Shown here: positions 35,138 to 44,009 of the stretch, piece by piece
Layout: every line of letters begins with the position of its first letter
Numbering within the stretch: the first letter of the stretch is position 1
From: an uncultured Acetatifactor sp.
GTDB lineage: Bacteria; Bacillota; Clostridia; Lachnospirales; Lachnospiraceae
NCBI GenBank assembly: GCA_947581865.1
Contig: CANPWA010000008.1
Coordinates: 49,467 to 113,466 of the forward strand
Reading direction: 5' to 3'
DNA length: 64,000 nt
Made by a program: the position numbers and the translations under genes
Notes under the pieces: generated by a model
Seen by the model: the letters and a program-made list of their open reading frames with translations, nothing else
The model's database searches: none
What the model was told of the DNA's origin: nothing

Positions 35138-35144
35138 CCCCCCC
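35138..35144 (-). repeat. G7 tract in acyltransferase C (frame broken)
   Basis: Seven G on the coding strand near codon 178. An eighth restores Leu-Pro-Gly-Gly-Gly-Asp and the rest of the protein. Confidence 0.85.
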
Positions 35145-35587
35145 GGGAAGACACAATTTTAACGGAAACGCTTCCCCGTTATACCTGACCAGAACCCGGC
35201 ATGACAAAAACACTGCTAAGACGTACATCATCAGGATGAGAAATATCCTGACTTTTTTCGGCAGATACAATTCCATGACCGCCAGGAGACAATAGCTTAA
35301 CAGCAGACAGGTGACGAACCAATATACCTCCGAGACAGCCCTGCCGCCCCACACCACCCGCAAGGTATGCCCGATCGTCAGATTTTTTTCCAATAAACAA
35401 CTGATAAAGAAATAGACAAAATAGGGGATCATCAGCCTCTTTGTCTTTTTAAAGACCCACTCCCTGAAATCCTCTTTGTCCGGCACATGCAGCATATATC
35501 CTGCCAGAATAAAAAAGAGCGGCATATGAAACCAGAAAATGATATCCGTAAACTTTAGCCAGGAATGCCCCGCAACAACGGACAAGA

Positions 35588-36718
35588 TCAAGATCCCTTT
35601 GTAAATGTCATACCACTGCTCCCGCTCTGTCTGCCTGCCTCTCTGTCTGCCTGCCTCTCTGATCTTTCCACCCACCTGCGTTCCACCTCCTTGACCGCCT
35701 TATAGAAAACCTCTATGATATAACAAAACAAAAAGGAAACAAAAAATATAAATAGGCATTGGCTCAAAGAATCCGCTCTTCCGGTAATTGCCGTTTGGAA
35801 CACGAAAAAGTTTATCAGAGTCGCAGCCAGTCTATGCGTGATATAGACATTCTTCAACAATCTGCAGACTCCAAAGACCGCTCTCTTTGCGGATTGATCC
35901 ATCCGATTCCATGGCACCATGTCTGAAAAGAAGATCAGAGAAACGGCTGACGCCAGAAGACAGAGCCCTCCGCAGTCGTACCCCCCCGGGATGTCCAAAA
36001 CAGGAACTTTAGATAACGCATAAGATATCAGGAGACATCCTGCACTGCCAGCCGCGGACAGCATTTTTCTATTCCTGCAGCGATTCAAAAGCCCATGATA
36101 AGATATCAACATCCCGGCGCAGGCATATGGGATCATCTCAACAATACGTCCCAGCGGATATTTCATTTCATAGGGCAGGGAAGCAAACAGCCGGCCATTG
36201 ATCCCCGAATACTGCAGAACAAAACAGACAAACAGTAATATCGTCAGAACTTTGCCCCAGCTCTTTTTGTCCTTTATACAAAACGTGACAGCATAGAAAA
36301 ATACCATCAAAACACTCATAGTGGTCTGATACCACATTGACGCATTGACAAAGGGGCTATGCCCGAAAAATAACTGATACACAAAATCCATGCCGGAATC
36401 CAACAACCCGGTTCCCCAGCGAAAGTCCAATACGGCATAGATGCAGAAATATACTATCGTCCATACGACCTGATCCCTGATAAAATCACGGATCCTCCTT
36501 CTTATCTTTGCATATTGTTTTTCAAAGAAATATCTGCCGGTAAGGATAAAAGAAATCACTGCAAACACAGGGACCGCCCAGGGTCTTGCGACCGCCAGTA
36601 TCTTTACCAATATCTTTCCGTTTTCGATGGCGTCATCCGATAAAAAATGCGTGAGGATGACCTCCAGACACATCCATATTTTCAACACACCGAACCCATA
36701 GTGATAATCGTCCTTCAT
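35588..36718 (-). CDS. acyltransferase B (acyltransferase_3 family), intact, phase-ON
   Basis: 376 residues with about ten membrane helices. It opens MKDDYHYGFGVLKIWMCLEVILTHFLSDD, where the His after the first helix is the family active-site candidate. A run of seven G (35981-35987) encodes the Gly-Gly of LDIPGGYDCGG near residue 245 and keeps the frame open, so this is the only complete acyltransferase of the four as sequenced. The C-terminus (ERQADREAGRQ...) is encoded by the 16-bp tandem repeat and looks like an add-on after the natural end near KEVERRW. The ATG at 36718 overlaps the stop of acyltransferase A. Confidence 0.85.
   Translation of the reverse strand: MKDDYHYGFGVLKIWMCLEVILTHFLSDDAIENGKILVKILAVARPWAVPVFAVISFILTGRYFFEKQYAKIRRRIRDFIRDQVVWTIVYFCIYAVLDFRWGTGLLDSGMDFVYQLFFGHSPFVNASMWYQTTMSVLMVFFYAVTFCIKDKKSWGKVLTILLFVCFVLQYSGINGRLFASLPYEMKYPLGRIVEMIPYACAGMLISYHGLLNRCRNRKMLSAAGSAGCLLISYALSKVPVLDIPGGYDCGGLCLLASAVSLIFFSDMVPWNRMDQSAKRAVFGVCRLLKNVYITHRLAATLINFFVFQTAITGRADSLSQCLFIFFVSFLFCYIIEVFYKAVKEVERRWVERSERQADREAGRQSGSSGMTFTKGS
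35625..35660. repeat. 16-bp tandem repeat (2.25 copies) at the overlap of acyltransferases B and C
   Basis: Unit CTCTGTCTGCCTGCCT at 35625-35640 and again at 35641-35656, then four more bases. It lies in the 88-base overlap of the two genes and codes for the tail of B and the head of C in different frames. As 16 is not a multiple of three, a change in copy number would shift both frames. Confidence 0.8.
35981..35987 (-). repeat. G7 tract in acyltransferase B (frame intact)
   Basis: Seven G on the coding strand within the codons for Pro-Gly-Gly-Tyr. A gain or loss of one G would switch this gene OFF. Confidence 0.85.
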
Positions 36719-37856
36719 AACATCCCGTTTCCTCCTGTCCGTTCCCCCGCCGTATTTTTCTGTTGTGCTATCCTGTCCCATAATGTATCCACTATGCCAA
36801 ATTTATGATCCGCCCAGTTATAAACTCTCAAATAGAAATACGCCACCAGCAGCGAAAGACCAAAAACAGCAGCGGAACATACCGGTATATAGACCGCTGC
36901 CCCTTCCACGGAAGGAAAAGGGATGACAAATGTCAATACATCCAGCACCACTGTATGAACCAGAAAACTATAGAATGTCAGCGGAGCCAGCCGCTCTATC
37001 CATCTCTGCTCTTCCATCCTGATCCCTGCAAAACCTTTAAAGATCAGTACCCCCCCGCAGCAATGACAGGATTAAGCGGCGAGACGATATCCGGTCCCGT
37101 CCCGCACCATGTCCGTCCGCTCATCCGCAGGATGTATTCCGCGATCCCCATCAAGGCTTCCAGCCCCAAACCAAGCAGGATCCATCCGGCCGAAGGAAGG
37201 GCATGCTCCCTCCGTTCCAGTTCCACCGCATACCCTGCCAAAAAGAAGCCCAGATAACAAAACACCTTGCCGATATTCCACTCCGCCACAAAATCATCCA
37301 CCATCCAGGCGCTGAGGACAGAAAAGAAAAAGTAGATCCAGATGCTTTTCCTCACAACAGAGCGGTCAATTCCCCAAAACGCTCTGATCAGAAAGGGGAC
37401 CAGCAGATAGATGACTATGAGCAGATACAGATACCACATATGATACATCGGTTTGCCCAGCAGCCATTCCCCAAAGGGACGTAAAACCACCCCCGGCAGA
37501 TCCTGCAGACTTCTCACCTGATCGATATTCCGCAGGATGTTATACAGTACAAAAAAAATGCTGAAAATCGCCGTAGGCACGACAATATTTCTAAATGCTT
37601 TCCTGTAAAAGCGGCGGAACTCAGAGTTTTTTTCATCCCCCAGAACAAACATTCCGCCTGTCATCAAAAAACAGGGAACGGCAAATTTGGGTACCGCATT
37701 CCATACACAGACCGCAAAACTGTCAAAGGGGGTTCCCTGGATCGACTCTGCACTCACCATATTTAAATAAATCGCGCTGACATGGATCATCACAACCGCG
37801 AAGGCGGATACCAATCGGAGCAGATCAAGACTTATACATCTTTCTTTTTTGACCAT
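36715..37856 (-). pseudogene. acyltransferase A (acyltransferase_3 family), out of frame at G7 tract, probably phase-OFF
   Basis: From the ATG at 37856 the protein reads MVKKERCISLDLLRLVSAFAV with VVMIHVSAIYL, the family N-terminus and His. After ~267 codons it reaches the seven-G run (37050-37056) and stops one codon later at 37044. One added G gives IAAGGVLIFKGFAGIRMEEQ and joins the C-terminal frame with the conserved LAPLTFYSFLVHTVVLDVL ending at 36715, 380 residues in all. The start overlaps the end of the flippase gene by 32 bases. The final ~100 residues hold the last helices, so the OFF form would be a truncated and probably inactive membrane protein. Confidence 0.82.
37050..37056 (-). 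repeat. G7 tract in acyltransferase A (frame broken)
   Basis: Seven G on the coding strand near codon 267, directly before TACTGA. Eight G give a full-length protein. Confidence 0.85.
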
Positions 37857-39399
37857 TGCCCGCTCCTCCCTCTTTCCAATGTTCCCGCACGACCCTTTTG
37901 ACGCTGTCTATAGCCCCTGCCAATTCCCGGCTTCTCCAAAACACGGCAAGCAGGGCAAGGTGATAGACCAGAACAAGGATGATGACTTTTATGATCAGCC
38001 CGGCCAGGGTCACCGGGATAAAACCGCAGAGATGATCGATCCCCCACCCCGCTGCAAATACGAATAAGGCATAGATGGCATACTTTTTGAAAAAGATACT
38101 CATCCTGCGCTTAAAAGCATATTTATACAAAACATACGGTTCCACCCACAGACAGACCGTCAGCATGCTGACCGCCGTTCCGATAAATACGCCAATAATG
38201 CCATAGACCCGCGCCAGGACCACCGAGACTGCCAAATTCACGATCGCCTCAAATACCGGCTTATATCGATCATAATAAAACAGCCCCAGGGAATCCCTGT
38301 AAATATTGATCACCACCCTCATGCCTTTCAGATAAAAATTGAGGACCAGCACAAAGACAACGGAAGAGGGAAACACAAAATCCGCTCCGATCCATATGGT
38401 GATAAAGTGGTTCAAAAGTACATACAGGCACACCGAGGAAAAGCCATACACCCAGAACAGCAGAAAATTCAGGGTAAAAAACACTTCGTGCAGTCTCCCT
38501 TTGTCATCCTCTGCCCCCAGACTGCCCACACTTGCCGTGACGGCCTTGAAGACCAGCTCAATAAATCCGTTCAGATTCGTGATCACCAATGAATAATTGG
38601 AATAAACCGCCACACTGACGAGGCTGATCAGGGAAGACAGGATCAGATTATCCGTCCCGTTCACCACCACGGCACCAAACTTATGCATCGTCATCGCCGA
38701 TGTGTTTTTATAAATAGTATTTCTCAGCTCCTTATCCGGAAGTTCTTTGGAGGATGTCCGCAGATAAGGAAACATTTTATCGGTCCGCCTGGAAACGATC
38801 ATATTGACCGACACAGTTGCCGCGATCTGTATCAACAGATAGCCGATAAAGTTATGTGTGAGCACCAAAAAGATCATCTGCACAATATTCTGAAGAACCA
38901 TCAGGGCTTTCCAAACCGCAATATATACATAACTCTTTTGGTAAGCGTCCAGGACGGATTTCTTGTAAATATACAAATAAGAGGCAGCCGTGTTCGCCAG
39001 ATACAAAAGATAGATCACGGATAAATTTTCCAGCCCCTGATAGGTATCGTAATCCTTGATCAAATACCTCAAAAAAGGCAGCAGGCAGATCCCTGATAAT
39101 ACGATGATGCCGGCAATGATCCTATATATTTTTTTGTAGAGATTGGTCAGTTGGACGATCATCTTTTCGTCATTGTCATAAACCGGCTTGTACAAACTAT
39201 AGATCAATGCCGTTCCAAATCCGAGTTCAGCCAGGGACAATACGCTCAGGATATTGGAGAACAAACCGCTCAGCCCAAGATATTCCTTCGCCAGGGTCTT
39301 GATAAAGACCGAACGGCATAGAAACTGCAGCAAAACCTGGGCAAACTGACCTATGACACTGACTATTGCATTTTTTGCTGAATTACTTGTTCTGGACAT
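37825..39399 (-). CDS. Wzx-like polysaccharide flippase (MATE/MOP superfamily)
   Basis: 524 residues with about 12-14 membrane helices. The N-terminus SRTSNSAKNAIVSVIGQFAQVLLQF and RSVFIKTLAKEYLGLSGLFSNIL are typical of Wzx/RfbX-like proteins of Gram-positive capsule loci. It would flip the lipid-linked repeat unit to the outer face for polymerisation. It overlaps the upstream glycosyltransferase by 17 bases and the acyltransferase A start by 32, consistent with one tightly packed operon. Confidence 0.9.
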   Translation of the reverse strand: MSRTSNSAKNAIVSVIGQFAQVLLQFLCRSVFIKTLAKEYLGLSGLFSNILSVLSLAELGFGTALIYSLYKPVYDNDEKMIVQLTNLYKKIYRIIAGIIVLSGICLLPFLRYLIKDYDTYQGLENLSVIYLLYLANTAASYLYIYKKSVLDAYQKSYVYIAVWKALMVLQNIVQMIFLVLTHNFIGYLLIQIAATVSVNMIVSRRTDKMFPYLRTSSKELPDKELRNTIYKNTSAMTMHKFGAVVVNGTDNLILSSLISLVSVAVYSNYSLVITNLNGFIELVFKAVTASVGSLGAEDDKGRLHEVFFTLNFLLFWVYGFSSVCLYVLLNHFITIWIGADFVFPSSVVFVLVLNFYLKGMRVVINIYRDSLGLFYYDRYKPVFEAIVNLAVSVVLARVYGIIGVFIGTAVSMLTVCLWVEPYVLYKYAFKRRMSIFFKKYAIYALFVFAAGWGIDHLCGFIPVTLAGLIIKVIILVLVYHLALLAVFWRSRELAGAIDSVKRVVREHWKEGGAGNGQKRKMYKS

Positions 39400-40558
39400 G
39401 AACTTCTCCCGTCATTGAAATCTGCCCCAAGATCTTTTCGTATCTGCCCCATATGCGTGCAATGGCGTATTCGCTCCGGGCTTTGTCCGCGATCTCTCTC
39501 AGAAGATCTTCTTTGGGTCTTTTCTGAATCTGATCCGCTATCAATCCTTCCAGCTCACGGATATCATACGGATCTTCACAGTAGACAGCCAGCCCCAATG
39601 TAGCCTCATATAAAGAGGTTTCCTTTGTTGTTATCGTAGGGATGCCAAACATCATTGCTTCCACCGGAGTTCTTCCCATTCCCTCATTGGTGGAGGGGCT
39701 GACAAAAAGGGTGGCATTTTGCAGGAGACGATTCTTTTCCTCCGAGCTGATCCCCCAATAAAAATGTACCCTGCCTTCCACATGATTTTCTGCCGCGATC
39801 GTTTTCAATTCTTCAAGGTATTGCCTGCTGCCGAACCCCACAAAGACCAGCTCCAGTTCATCGTCATGATAATCCTTTATGTAACGGATAAAGGCAAAAA
39901 GCAGCGTGACCGCATTTTTATGTTTCTCATACCGATTGATATCCAGCACATATTTTTTGCCAACGTCACTGAGGGGCTCCCTCTGGGGACCAGCGTGAGC
40001 GTGATCGATCACAATAGAATTGGGTACGGCTGTGACCCGGTTCTTAGGCACATCCGGATATCGCTCCAAAAGCTTTTGTCTTACATACTCCGAAACCGTT
40101 ACCACATGGCTTGCCTGTGAAATCAGCTTATGGTAATCTCTCCTATCCCGCGCCGTCTTACAGCACATAAAGTCATGGACCGTGATCAGCACCGGCTTAT
40201 TGCATTTATAGGAAAGAATCGGAATACCAAACGGCTGCCAGAGCTTGTCTATTTTTTTACAGTGATCGACAACCCAGGAATTATACCCGATCTTATTTAA
40301 TATTGTCTCTGTTGACTTATGCAGGTATTTCAAAAGCATCCGGGAAACGAATCCCCCGATCTCAACAATTTCAAATCCCGGGAACCGTTCCCTGATAAAT
40401 TCTCCCGCATAGAAATTGACGATCAGAATATATTCGTGCTGGCGCTTCTCCTGTATGAGATAGTCCAGTATTTCACTCAGCCAGGTGCCGATACCGCTGA
40501 TGATCCTTTTATTTTGAATTTCTTCTATGCCTAAACAGGTTAAATCTATGGCAGTCAT
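39383..40558 (-). CDS. glycosyltransferase family 4 (i)
   Basis: 391 residues with a GT-B fold. The C-terminal GT1/GT4 donor domain shows YVLDINRYEKHKNAV, LVFVGFGS and the EX7E-type block SPSTNEGMGRTPVEAMMFGIP. It adds one sugar, donor unknown, to the lipid-linked repeat on the inner face of the membrane. It overlaps the neighbouring glycosyltransferase gene by 50 bases, an unusually long overlap. Confidence 0.88.
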   Translation of the reverse strand: MTAIDLTCLGIEEIQNKRIISGIGTWLSEILDYLIQEKRQHEYILIVNFYAGEFIRERFPGFEIVEIGGFVSRMLLKYLHKSTETILNKIGYNSWVVDHCKKIDKLWQPFGIPILSYKCNKPVLITVHDFMCCKTARDRRDYHKLISQASHVVTVSEYVRQKLLERYPDVPKNRVTAVPNSIVIDHAHAGPQREPLSDVGKKYVLDINRYEKHKNAVTLLFAFIRYIKDYHDDELELVFVGFGSRQYLEELKTIAAENHVEGRVHFYWGISSEEKNRLLQNATLFVSPSTNEGMGRTPVEAMMFGIPTITTKETSLYEATLGLAVYCEDPYDIRELEGLIADQIQKRPKEDLLREIADKARSEYAIARIWGRYEKILGQISMTGEVHVQNK

Positions 40559-41684
40559 TTTTCTCCCCTTGAGATTCTCTGTTATCCTGTATCACAGTTA
40601 AATATTGTCGTGCGATCTCTGCAAACCCATGCTGGCGGGCCCACTCCTTTCTCATCGCTATCTTATCCTTTGTATACAGATCATCATAATGATCCAATAC
40701 CTTTTGAATCGCCTGTTCTGTAGAAGCTGCCGTAACCTGTTCCAGCAATGCACCGTATACCGGTTTTGCTATGGCATCTCTTATACCTCCGGAGTCCGAT
40801 CCGATCACATACTTCCCATACATATTCGCTTCGATATAAACAATCCCAAAACCTTCGACAGAGTTTTGTGACGGAAGATCCAGACTCGGCATGATCAGAA
40901 ATGCGCATTTCTCCAAATAATCATTTTTCATTTTCTCACTCACAGCCCCCAGCAGCACAACATGATCCGTCAGACCATATGCGGCTGTCTCTTTTTCAAT
41001 ATCGCTCCGGTATGGTCCGTCTCCGATAATATAATATTTTAGTTTCGGATGATCTCTCAACAATCCGGGCAATGCTCTGATCACAAATTGGAATCCTTTT
41101 CTTTCCACTAGTCTTCCTATCGATAATATCATATTGGGGTCTGAACAGACTTCGCCTGTCTCTTTGAAATGGATTCCCGGATGTATAATGCGTGTATGGC
41201 ATTTCCCGGTAATCTGCCTGACCAGCCCCTCCGTATATTTACTGTTACAGCAGACACACAAAGCATGATCAAAAAAAATCTTTGTAGCCAGTCTTCTCTT
41301 AAGATATTGTATTTTCTGTGCGATTCCCTTGATAGTTTCTTTGGGAAAATACACTTCATTTCCGTGCGCTAAGACAATATATTCGTTCCCATACATCAGC
41401 CGGTTGAGCAGACACGGCATTGCGCTATACCAATTCATCGCAATATTGACCGCTTCAGAATCCTGCCTGCATCTCCCTGACAGCCAGCGCATCCTTTCCT
41501 TTTTGAACCGGGCTCCCTGACAGGCACTGTAGCAGACATTGGGAAGCACATATCCATTCTCCCGGGTCATCGCAAATCCTTCCGCTTCCATTGTCTTGTG
41601 CAGCTCAGAAAGAAGATAAAAAGAAGTATTTTCAATTCCTCCCATGGCAGGATCGATGTGATCATGCAAAATATTGATTTTCAT
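40509..41684 (-). CDS. glycosyltransferase family 4 (ii)
   Basis: 391 residues. N-terminal acceptor-side glycine motif HDHIDPAMGGIENTSFYLL; donor domain with ILSIGRLVERKGFQFVIRAL, YYIIGDGPYRSDIE and the EX7E-like block SVEGFGIVYIEANMYGKYVIG. A retaining glycosyltransferase of the polysaccharide assembly line. Its 3' end overlaps the next gene by 50 bases, and the last residues (CHRFNLFRHRRNSK) may be dispensable. Confidence 0.88.
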   Translation of the reverse strand: MKINILHDHIDPAMGGIENTSFYLLSELHKTMEAEGFAMTRENGYVLPNVCYSACQGARFKKERMRWLSGRCRQDSEAVNIAMNWYSAMPCLLNRLMYGNEYIVLAHGNEVYFPKETIKGIAQKIQYLKRRLATKIFFDHALCVCCNSKYTEGLVRQITGKCHTRIIHPGIHFKETGEVCSDPNMILSIGRLVERKGFQFVIRALPGLLRDHPKLKYYIIGDGPYRSDIEKETAAYGLTDHVVLLGAVSEKMKNDYLEKCAFLIMPSLDLPSQNSVEGFGIVYIEANMYGKYVIGSDSGGIRDAIAKPVYGALLEQVTAASTEQAIQKVLDHYDDLYTKDKIAMRKEWARQHGFAEIARQYLTVIQDNRESQGEKNDCHRFNLFRHRRNSK

Positions 41685-41703
41685 TTTGGTTTCCCTTATC
41701 TCA

Positions 41704-42888
41704 TCATTTGGAATATTTTGTGTAAAGCTCTATAAAGGCTTCTAATTGATAATCCAGGCTGTATGTACGGATATGTTCCGGTATACTGGATATATACCTG
41801 ACGATATATTCCCTGTTCAAAAATCTAAGGATCGCACTTTGCAGATCTCTTTCATTCTCCGGATCCACACATTCCCCATTTCCCAGCATATTGACGATTT
41901 CCGGGATCCCTCCCCTGTTACTTCCGATCACCGGCAATCCATACCGGGCTCCCTCTATCAGGATCCTTCCAAAAGGCTCCTCCCAGACGGAAGGCACCAC
42001 CAGAATATCCGCTTTCTGATATTCCGCTTCCAGTTCTTCTTTTAAATTTCCCCTGTAATGGATTCTCTGATCCCGCTTCGCCATCTCCAAAACCTCTTTT
42101 CTCAAAGGTCCGTCCCCACATATGACGAGAGAAATATCATTCTTCTGAATACTGGTAAAAACTCTGAGAAGCAGGCGTATTCCTTTACTTTCCGTCAAAG
42201 CTCCTGCATATAGGATCCTATAATTTTCATTCTGTCTTTTGATACGCTCGTCTACATATGCTTTCGTCCGCTTCACATCCACATCCACCGCATTTACTAT
42301 GACTCTCCTGTCCGCACCTGTAAAATACCCCTCCTGCAGATGCTTCTGCAGGATAAACTCGGATGGAGAGGTTACAAAATCCAGGTATTTGTTACAGAAG
42401 TGTTTTTGGTAAATCTGATGCAGCCAGTTCACTGCCCTGGGAGACATATTATAGCTGCTCTGCGGATCCAATAAAAAATAATCTCTCGTCGTGTGCCCGG
42501 TGATGATTCCTTCCTTTTTTGCCATCTTCCATATATATGAGGGGAAAAAATTCTGTGTATGGAGAATATCCGGCGCGATTTCATCCAGAAGCTTTTTCAC
42601 TTTCCTGCAAATGGGCACATTGATATATTTTCCGATATAATACCGAAGCTTTTCCATCGTATTTACCCTGTGATGAAAAGCCTTTTTCATAAAAACCGGG
42701 GCATATAGCCGATAAACTGCCACATTATGAATCCATTCTTTTCTGACCTCTCGTTCCTGCCCGTCAAAGGTAATGACCGAAACGCTGACACCCCGGGAAG
42801 CCAGCCCTTCCGCCAAAAGCTTCAGACTATGCTCTGTACCGCCCTGCAGAAGGGGATCATAAAATAAATTGAGAAATAAGATTTTCAT
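41704..42888 (-). CDS. glycosyltransferase family 4 (iii)
   Basis: 394 residues. It starts MKILFLNLFYDPLLQGGTEH with the Gly-Gly acceptor loop, and its donor domain has ILYAGALTESKGIRLLLR, LVICGDGPLRKEV and the EX7E-like EEPFGRILIEGARYGLPVIG. The ATG at 42888, with a GGAGA site, is preferred over an extension overlapping the polymerase gene. It adds one sugar in repeat-unit assembly. Confidence 0.9.
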   Translation of the reverse strand: MKILFLNLFYDPLLQGGTEHSLKLLAEGLASRGVSVSVITFDGQEREVRKEWIHNVAVYRLYAPVFMKKAFHHRVNTMEKLRYYIGKYINVPICRKVKKLLDEIAPDILHTQNFFPSYIWKMAKKEGIITGHTTRDYFLLDPQSSYNMSPRAVNWLHQIYQKHFCNKYLDFVTSPSEFILQKHLQEGYFTGADRRVIVNAVDVDVKRTKAYVDERIKRQNENYRILYAGALTESKGIRLLLRVFTSIQKNDISLVICGDGPLRKEVLEMAKRDQRIHYRGNLKEELEAEYQKADILVVPSVWEEPFGRILIEGARYGLPVIGSNRGGIPEIVNMLGNGECVDPENERDLQSAILRFLNREYIVRYISSIPEHIRTYSLDYQLEAFIELYTKYSK

Positions 42889-42896
42889 ACGGTCTC

Positions 42897-44009
42897 CTAA
42901 AAAATAAACTGATAGGGAAATGCCCATGTCGCATTATTCACGTAATAATAATGGATGGTCACCGCAAAAGATACAACGGCAACACACAATTTCAAAACTT
43001 TTTCGATCTTTTTATTACAATAGTGAAACAGCGCTGGCAGAGATAGGACCTCCACCGGCAGGAACAATTCTATGATACGTTCCCCGTTGGGAACAATGGG
43101 CTTAAGCATCGCACAGAATGCAGCCGTCCACAGGATCATATAATAAAGCCAATACTGTTTTTTCTCCTCCGGATCCGAAATGGCATGGTCGTCAGAAAAC
43201 AATGTGACAAGCAAAAACCCCGGCAGGGTCAGCAAAAGGAACGAGGGGCTGTAAGCAAAGTTATCGTACACGGAATGAAAGGTCTTCTGATAAAAATGCA
43301 GCCGGTCGGCAAGCGTCTCCAGAATGGGTCTGATCGCCGATAAGGTTACCAGAGATACCGGCAGCATGATCGTCAATATCTTTTTGATCGTCTTTCCCCG
43401 ATTCCCAAAAAATTTATAGAAGATCTCAAAAACAGAAAACCAGACAATATACAACACTGCCGTTTTATGGAGCAGGCTCGCAATAAACAGCGGCAGAATC
43501 TTTTTTTTCCAGCATAAACCTTCTTTACTACTGATACACCAGAGAAAAACCGCTGTCGCCGCCGTCTGCCTCATGATATTAACAGATTCAAAAAGCAGCC
43601 CGGAACATAAAACCATAATGATGCTGTAATACTTGTCATATTTATTTTTGTAAATTGCCGCATATAGAAAAAAACAAAAAATAAACGCATATACCACGAT
43701 CAACACATGCCCGCTGTTTAGGAAACGCGACAACATAATAATGACTGTCGATATAATTTCCCATTGCCGCCCCTCCCCCAGACCATACCGGAAATAAGTG
43801 ACCGCATATGCGCCATAATCTTTTCCCACGTTATACCGCCATGCTAAAATAAACCAAAGAGGGAACAGTGCAAATAAAAAAGAATAATTGATGTGAGTAA
43901 TCCTGTTTCTGTATCTGAGCGATATATATTTTTCTCCTGCCATGGCGGCTATAACAATAGAAAATGCTATTGCAACAATATAATATACCATACCGTCCTG
44001 CTTTCTCAT
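42897..44009 (-). CDS. EpsG-family polysaccharide polymerase (Wzy-like)
   Basis: 370 residues with about ten membrane helices. The motifs WRYNVGKDYGAYAVTYFRYG and ESVNIMRQTAATAVFLWCIS match EpsG, the polymerase-type protein of exopolysaccharide loci. It would join flipped repeat units outside the membrane. The ATG overlaps the stop of the gene at 44006. It is the only polymerase candidate in the operon, which completes a Wzx/Wzy-type pathway. Confidence 0.85.
   Translation of the reverse strand: MRKQDGMVYYIVAIAFSIVIAAMAGEKYISLRYRNRITHINYSFLFALFPLWFILAWRYNVGKDYGAYAVTYFRYGLGEGRQWEIISTVIIMLSRFLNSGHVLIVVYAFIFCFFLYAAIYKNKYDKYYSIIMVLCSGLLFESVNIMRQTAATAVFLWCISSKEGLCWKKKILPLFIASLLHKTAVLYIVWFSVFEIFYKFFGNRGKTIKKILTIMLPVSLVTLSAIRPILETLADRLHFYQKTFHSVYDNFAYSPSFLLLTLPGFLLVTLFSDDHAISDPEEKKQYWLYYMILWTAAFCAMLKPIVPNGERIIELFLPVEVLSLPALFHYCNKKIEKVLKLCVAVVSFAVTIHYYYVNNATWAFPYQFIF

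Larger units (their letters stand above)
34645..35675 (-). pseudogene. acyltransferase C (acyltransferase_3 family), out of frame at G7 tract, probably phase-OFF
   Basis: The start is a GTG at 35675 with GGAGG ten bases upstream. The first ~175 codons give REQWYDIYKGILILSVVAGHSW and helices FWFHMPLFFILAGYML, clear acyltransferase_3 features. After PLKLCLPGG the seven-G run (35138-35144) shifts the frame to a stop at 35100. One more G joins it to DICLLTVPYMALGYRSRYF and on to a proper C-terminus at 34645, 343 residues in all. The first ~20 codons run through a 16-bp tandem repeat shared with the end of acyltransferase B, with which it overlaps by 88 bases. Substrate presumed to be a sugar of this polysaccharide. 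Confidence 0.8.
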
